Shown here one piece after another: positions 60,501 to 64,000 of a stretch of DNA of 64,000 nucleotides; positions within the stretch are counted from its first letter, which is position 1; each line of letters opens with the position of its first letter. Origin of the DNA: Camarhynchus parvulus. Its lineage: Eukaryota; Chordata; Aves; Passeriformes; Thraupidae. Where the stretch lies: positions 7,240,001 to 7,304,000 of the forward strand of contig NC_044581.1 of assembly GCF_901933205.1 (NCBI RefSeq), given 5' to 3'. Position numbers and translations under genes: made by a program. The notes under the pieces were generated by a model. It did not search any database, was not told the DNA's origin, and worked only from the letters and a program-made list of their open reading frames with translations.

Positions 60501-61699
60501 GCCCATCCTGGGGAATTCCAGCACCTTAGACATGTTGGGCTCAATATTAGAGTCCCCCAGGCTGCAACTCACCACGGTGACAGCATCATTCAGGAGAGAC
60601 TCGCCAAACACAATGATGAAGAGGGTCTCATTAACATGGACCTCTTCAAAGACAGCCAGGACTGCCACAGGGTCCACAGCTGAAATCAGGCTGCCAAAGA
60701 GCAGGAAATCCATCAGCCCAGCTTCAACACCTGGATCTGTTAGAACAGAAGGACTAAGGTCAGGCAAACCAGCCACGCCAGAGCCCTTCTCACCAGATGG
60801 AAACAAGCCTGTCCCTCATCTGATCCCAGTGACTTGGCTGCAGCATCTCAACTGGGAATGCAGTAGGATGAGCCCAAAAGTGTTCCCAGACCTCCAGGAT
60901 GCCCCTGGAAAAGTGGGACTTGGTGCCTTTTTGCTGCAACATGAGAGAAGCATGAGGGATGTCCCTGTTGGCACCCAGGTGCATCACTGCTCCTCCAGCA
61001 GGCACCACCAAAGGCGGCTCAGCAGCCCCACCTCAGTCCAGGCTTCAAGTGGCTCCTCAGGGCTCAGGAGAGCTCAAAACACAACCCAGGCCAGGCAGGG
61101 CCAGTGGCTCCAGCCAAGGACAGGGAACATGGCAGCGAGCCAGCAACGCTAGCCAAGGTCAGCAGACAAAAATAGCAAAGACATGAGTCAGCCCAGTGCC
61201 AAGCAGGGCCCGTCTGCCCTGCATGCTTGACCGTCCTGCCAGAGCACCATTCCCAGGATGACAGGACCCTGCTCATGCTGCAATTCCGAGGAATCCACAG
61301 CAGATAGAGGCAGTGGGCTATGAAATTGGGGTTGCTTTGCACCTCCACCCTATTTTTTGGGGACGTGGTCCGAGCTGGGCAGCCCTGCAGACCCACCCAT
61401 GAGCCCGGCGCGGTGCAGTCCCCAGAGCGCGGTGCCGGTGGCGAAGGAGTTCCAGAGCGTGCCCACCACTGCGTAGGTGAGGATGGCACCAATGTTGTCA
61501 AAGAACAGCCGGCTGGGCATGAAGTACCCCGAGTCCAGAACGATGGGGGGCAGAAGGAAGAGGAAGAACATGTTGGGCTCCAGCTGGTACTCGGCTTTCT
61601 TTGCCACGGCCAACACGATGCCCCCCAGGCCCAGCCCCAGCAGGATGAGAAGGCAGCTCTCCGGGACGACAGATGTCACCTTCCTTGACAGGTGGAAAA
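54124..61699 (-). CDS. SLC9A5: Sodium/hydrogen exchanger 5 (NHE5), coding exons 2-16; first exon off the right edge
   Basis: NHE5 is an electroneutral Na+/H+ antiporter, enriched in brain in mammals, acting at the plasma membrane and in recycling endosomes. Fifteen exons (listed individually) join without a phase conflict into about 831 codons. With a first exon of roughly 60-65 codons this gives about 896 residues, the length I recall for human NHE5. Seen in order: the [12 protein letters not shown] membrane motif, the [13 protein letters not shown] catalytic segment, [13 protein letters not shown], a juxtamembrane CHP-binding-type region, and a long cytosolic tail with an acidic Ser/Glu cluster and the [10 protein letters not shown] element. 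The tail assigns it to NHE5 rather than NHE3 or NHE2. One intron uses a GC donor (after exon 13). The signal/first-helix exon is not found between 61700 and 64000. PLEKHG4 lies downstream on the same strand, as in human 16q22.1. Confidence 0.97.
54697..54800 (-). mobile_element. CR1 LINE 3' fragment in SLC9A5 intron 15
   Basis: Plus strand TAGAATACCCTGAGTTGGAA, GAACCCACAAGGATTATGGA, GTCCAACTCCTTGCCCTATG and CCCCAAGAATCACACCATGTG. CR1 sense strand is the gene strand. It lies between exons 15 and 16 and does not touch their splice sites. Confidence 0.85.
54962..55093 (-). CDS. SLC9A5: SLC9A5 coding exon 15 (acidic cluster)
   Basis: The exon is 132 bp; acceptor CTGCAG|CTCC, donor CCTG|GTAGGC. 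It encodes [37 protein letters not shown]. The acidic Ser cluster fits casein kinase 2 sites; in mammalian NHE5 this acidic element is reported to take part in beta-arrestin-dependent removal from the cell surface. Confidence 0.96.
55249..55318 (-). CDS. SLC9A5: SLC9A5 coding exon 14
   Basis: This is a 70-bp exon; acceptor TTTCACAG|AAG, donor GCAG|GTAAGG. It encodes a short, weakly conserved stretch including [10 protein letters not shown] and WQDA, which fits the variable NHE5 segment between the basic run and the acidic cluster. The phases on both sides agree. An alternative AG three bases further in cannot be excluded. Confidence 0.88.
55888..56058 (-). CDS. SLC9A5: SLC9A5 coding exon 13 (followed by a GC donor)
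   Basis: This is a 171-bp phase-0 exon. The acceptor is GGCCAG|TAC. It encodes [30 protein letters not shown] and [13 protein letters not shown], ending in a basic run GRKK. The exon is followed by AAAAAG|GCAAGT, a GC-AG type donor with otherwise perfect consensus. Reading on without splicing meets a stop after about 21 codons and loses homology, so the GC donor is the preferred boundary. Confidence 0.93.
56185..56311 (-). CDS. SLC9A5: SLC9A5 coding exon 12
   Basis: The exon is 127 bp; acceptor CCCACAG|GAGG, donor CGGCGG|GTGAGC. It encodes [19 protein letters not shown], then [19 protein letters not shown]. It is a near-exact match to the NHE5 tail and is absent from NHE1 and NHE2. Confidence 0.97.
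56437..56525 (-). CDS. SLC9A5: SLC9A5 coding exon 11
   Basis: This is an 89-bp exon; acceptor CTCCCAG|GGT, donor CTCCT|GTGAGT. It encodes [18 protein letters not shown] and the Ser-rich [11 protein letters not shown], aligning with the NHE5-specific linker that carries PSMPSR and SVTNLL. Confidence 0.95.
56992..57121 (-). CDS. SLC9A5: SLC9A5 coding exon 10
   Basis: The exon is 130 bp; acceptor CATGGCAG|GTGG, donor GATCAG|GTACAG. It encodes [20 protein letters not shown], then [19 protein letters not shown], the helical lipid- and CHP-interacting part of the tail that is conserved across plasma-membrane NHEs. Confidence 0.97.
57796..57866 (-). CDS. SLC9A5: SLC9A5 coding exon 9
   Basis: This is a 71-bp exon; acceptor ACTCAAG|GCC, donor GACAA|GTGAGT. 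It encodes [20 protein letters not shown]. The final codon (K) is completed by the first base of exon 10. The match to NHE5 is nearly identical. Confidence 0.96.
57995..58084 (-). CDS. SLC9A5: SLC9A5 coding exon 8 (start of cytosolic tail)
   Basis: This is a 90-bp phase-0 exon; acceptor TTCTAG|GGC, donor GAGCAC|GTGAGT. It encodes [15 protein letters not shown] followed by [13 protein letters not shown]. This juxtamembrane basic segment is where calcineurin B homologous proteins bind in other NHEs. Confidence 0.96.
58605..58807 (-). CDS. SLC9A5: SLC9A5 coding exon 7
   Basis: The exon is 203 bp; acceptor CCCCAG|GTGTTG, donor GTGCAG|GTGAGG. It encodes [19 protein letters not shown], then [16 protein letters not shown], the arginine/glycine-rich helix that sets ion affinity and pH sensing in this family, and the last helix [15 protein letters not shown]. 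Confidence 0.97.
58993..59213 (-). CDS. SLC9A5: SLC9A5 coding exon 6
   Basis: The exon is 221 bp; acceptor CTCTGCAG, donor GCTGTGG|GTCAGT. It encodes [39 protein letters not shown] and the next helix [13 protein letters not shown]. The KYVEANIS segment is shared by NHE1, NHE2, NHE3 and NHE5 and ends the intracellular gate region. Confidence 0.97.
59336..59513 (-). CDS. SLC9A5: SLC9A5 coding exon 5
   Basis: The exon is 178 bp, acceptor CCTCCAG, donor CTGGC|GTGAGT. It encodes [20 protein letters not shown], the basic loop [12 protein letters not shown] and [15 protein letters not shown], two transmembrane helices of the exchanger core. It is well matched to human NHE5 across its whole length. 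Confidence 0.97.
59690..60066 (+). mobile_element. CR1 LINE 3' fragment in SLC9A5 intron 4
   Basis: Sense-orientation CR1 landmarks in order: GGGGCTGTTCAGCCTGGAGA, TTAGGAAGAAATTCCTCCCT, CCCATCCCTGGAAGTGTTCA, GGTGTCCCTGCTCATGGCGG and AGATGGTCTTTAAGGTTCCT. It is antisense to SLC9A5, between exons 4 and 5. Confidence 0.9.
60210..60288 (-). CDS. SLC9A5: SLC9A5 coding exon 4
   Basis: This is a 79-bp exon with acceptor CCTGCAG|GTG and donor GTAG|GTGAGT. It encodes [11 protein letters not shown], a variable linker, and TDYVKGV, matching the NHE5 loop that follows the catalytic helix. It is too short to show as a long reading frame and was placed by phase and homology. Confidence 0.95.
60573..60736 (-). 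CDS. SLC9A5: SLC9A5 coding exon 3 (catalytic transmembrane segment)
   Basis: The acceptor is CTAACAG and the donor is GTG|GTGAGT; the exon is 164 bp. It encodes [20 protein letters not shown] followed by [10 protein letters not shown] and [13 protein letters not shown]. The ND pair in the last motif holds the aspartate known to be essential for ion exchange in NHE1. The NET sequon lies in the conserved short loop between the two helices. Confidence 0.97.
61397..61699 (-). CDS. SLC9A5: SLC9A5 coding exon 2 (first transmembrane block)
   Basis: The acceptor is TTCTAG at 61700-61705 and the donor is ATGG|GTGGGT. The 303-bp exon enters in phase with two bases (TT) and leaves with one (G). It encodes [30 protein letters not shown], then [20 protein letters not shown], the inhibitor- and transport-associated membrane segment conserved in plasma-membrane NHEs, ending [11 protein letters not shown]. 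Confidence 0.97.
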
Positions 61700-64000
61700 C
61701 TAGAAGAAAAAGAAGAATGAGAGCATCAGCCAAACAGGCACATGGACAGAGCATCCCAAATCCACAGGCTTCACAGAAGGGTTAGGTGATGCATGATGGA
61801 TGGGAGGAGAACAAGGGAGCACTTATGGAAAGGCTGTTTCATGGCCACATGTGCACAAAAGATCTTCCAGCTACCTCCCAGGTCAGGATTTCAGGTCCCT
61901 GACTCTTTAGGATTTCCCTCTCCCTCTCAGCCAATAAGCCAATCAGCCAGGCATTTTACTTTTCTTGGCTGCTGGTGTCTACACTTAAAGGTTTAAAGCA
62001 GGCAGCGAGCACGTTCACAGTGTCACGAGCACTGCTGGCTGCTGTTCAAGTGAAAAAATCCTGGTACACCAGGACATGTCACCCCACTCAGAGACGAGGA
62101 TGCTCAGCCCTGGGGACAGGGTGACCTTGTTTGCATCCGTCTGAGCAAGCAGCCAGAGCAGCATGCAAACCACTGCAGCACAAGCCATGCCTGAGCACAA
62201 CCTCCCTCAGCACCAGCTAACCTACCTGCATGCAAAAGCACAGGCACTTGGGAGCTGCAGATTTAGAGATGCTTGGAATAATCCGTTTACTCCATGCAAG
62301 GTTTGGGCCAAATCTTAAGCTGCCGTGGAACAGGATGTATTTTCTAAAGCAAACAGAGGATGCCCTGCTATTCATCCAGCAGTAATGTGGCAGTGACCCT
62401 GTGCTCAGGCACAAGCCAGCAGGGTGCCATGCCAGCCAGCACAGGAGATTAATTCCTCCAGGCACCCTTGGCCCCCACATCAGGGTGTCCTGTGAAATCC
62501 CAAATCAGTCCAGCTTCCAGGCAGGCAACCCCCACCCTGGGGATTTCTCTTCACTAGCACAAGGTGCCTCTCCAAAAGGACATTGCTTGGGGAAAGGCTA
62601 TTGAGGGTCACAGTTATTATGTCCCCCTGTCACCAGGTTCTGCCATCAGTTGTGACATCCAGCCCAGCTCTGTTGCATGACTTGACCATCAGATGAAGAA
62701 ATCTCCTGGGGAATGGGTTCCTCCAGGCACTTCGAGAGCCACCTCTGTCCTTGTGCACCCAGCAGGTACAAGGGGCATCAGGGTAGGCTCTGAGCCATCA
62801 CTTGGCTGCAAGCCCAGCCCTGCTGCCAGCCCCAAAACCCAGTCCCTACAGCCCTTTAGCTGGACTAAAGCTGCCCATTGCTTGTGCCAAGCTACCCCTC
62901 CAGAAGGAAAGTTGTGCTATGGTCATGCACCAACCCTGGGTCACTCAGCTGCTTCCCTCCTTTGGAACCCCAATGGACAGACCATAAGGTCTGCCTAGGC
63001 CAGGGTGCTGTCTCCAGTGGCATAGATCTGGAGAGGAGCCCAGGAACAGACAGTACTTCATCAGCAGGTTTCCATGTGTCTGTGTCCTTGTCATTCTCCT
63101 CTGAACCTGTTCTGGTCCTTCTCTATCCTTTTGGGACAGGTCCCAGTGTCCCTGAGATGTGGACAGCCAGAGAACTGAGGTTGTGGCCTCCTCATGTTCT
63201 TACTTTCTCCTTTCCCAGCACCTCTTAGGTTATTTACTTTCTTTCACCACAGCTGAGCTCTGAATTAGAGGAGATATTGAATGACAAAGATCTGATTCAC
63301 AACCAGAGACATCTTTGAACCCACCACACAACGTGCAGGCTAAGGGCCACTTTTCCCTTAGTTGAGGACCTCAAGAGGTTGCTGCTTGGCACAGCAAGCT
63401 CCATCCATGCCCCAGCACTGGCTCCCTGCCATAATACAGCAGGAGCACTGCTGCAGCCAGCAGGGGCAGAGCAGTGAGCACAGGGGCAGCATGATCTGCA
63501 GCTCCACCACCAAGCACCTCAATAGGAAAGAGCAGCCAGGCCAAGCCTCTGCCATAGCTCTGCCCCTGAACACCCCGGCCCCAGAGCACTCCCCTCAGCC
63601 CCAGCCACTTCTGCTCACTGCTGTGGGCTGCAATACAGCCCTGGACACAGTGGTGACATGGACACTACAGCCCTCCAAGCAGACCCACAGCCTGAGGAAA
63701 CACTGGCTGGGCTTCATCCAGGCCAAATTCCTGCTAAATGACCACACAAGTGACTGCAGAGCCCTGCTCACCCCGCACAAGCTGCCTGCACCGTGGATGG
63801 ATGGTGCTCGCTCAGCGCCTGCAGCAGGCTGTGAAGCCGCTTCCCACCCACGGGAACAAAGCTCTGAAGTTTTCAAGAAGGGAACGAGGCGTCCAGCCCC
63901 TTTCTGCATTCTCAGGAACATTGCCAAGATCCCTGCTCTCTGCTTCGGCAACCCAGCTGCATTCCTCGTGCCATGGAGCTGTCCTGGCTGGCTGGGGCAC
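61700..64000 (-). other. SLC9A5 intron 1, open at right edge
   Basis: Upstream of coding exon 2. A search by eye for the conserved exon-1 end (a helix ending in VASLAKI-like residues followed by a donor in phase 1) found nothing, so the first exon and promoter should lie past 64000. No repeat family is obvious here. Confidence 0.65.

Noticed and set aside
54124..61699. Assignment as SLC9A3 (NHE3) or SLC9A2 instead of SLC9A5
   Set aside because: The [22 protein letters not shown] segment, the PSMPSR and [10 protein letters not shown] tail motifs and the [11 protein letters not shown]-terminus are specific to NHE5.
63358..63589. Hydrophobic minus-strand frames as SLC9A5 exon 1
   Set aside because: They have Leu/Ala-rich stretches, but none ends with the conserved helix preceding VFHLSRK in phase 1 with a donor.
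1..64000. CRISPR arrays, tRNA, rRNA or endogenous retrovirus
   Set aside because: No regularly spaced repeats with unique spacers, no cloverleaf with A/B boxes, no LTR pair or gag/pol-like frames were seen. All interspersed repeats I could identify are CR1.

Overview
The window is nuclear DNA from a vertebrate, almost certainly a bird. It has multi-exon genes with GT-AG introns, AATAAA poly(A) signals and CpG-rich promoter-like islands. It also carries several truncated CR1 LINE copies, one of which ends in the avian-type ATTCTATG tail at 44565-44581. The CR1 spectrum suggests Neoaves, but the species cannot be fixed from the sequence alone. I see no prokaryotic-style operon, CRISPR array, rRNA or tRNA.

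Two protein-coding genes are supported, both on the minus strand. At the right (52.5-61.7 kb, continuing past the right edge) is SLC9A5, encoding the Na+/H+ exchanger NHE5. Fifteen coding exons from the second exon to the stop codon can be placed with consistent phase, together with the 3' UTR and a strong poly(A) signal. At the left (1.26-24.9 kb, open at both ends) is PLEKHG4, encoding the Rho-family exchange factor puratrophin-1. Six coding exons are visible. They encode a conserved N-terminal module, a very long acidic, disordered 2.1-kb exon and most of a Sec14/CRAL-TRIO-like domain. The spectrin-like, DH and PH parts should lie beyond the left edge.

The order SLC9A5 then PLEKHG4, head to tail, matches human 16q22.1. 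The two proteins do not share a pathway in any obvious way: NHE5 exchanges Na+ for H+ in plasma and endosomal membranes, and PLEKHG4 is a cytosolic RhoGEF. They are neighbours by ancestry.

Between them, 25-52.5 kb contains no recognisable protein gene. It holds CR1 fragments, simple repeats, an imperfect 47-bp inverted repeat at 50.3-50.4 kb, a CpG island at 48.0-48.2 kb with a YY1 site pointing leftwards, a GC-rich block at 38.3-39.15 kb and a possible poly(A) site at 43.53 kb. PLEKHG4 intron sequence at 23.2-23.6 kb contains another CpG island with two CCAAT boxes 30 bp apart, a candidate internal promoter, next to a 38/39-bp minisatellite.

I found no convincing novel molecular system. The most useful leads are the long PLEKHG4 N-terminus with its possible internal promoter, the GC-AG intron in SLC9A5, and the orphan YY1/CpG promoter between the genes.
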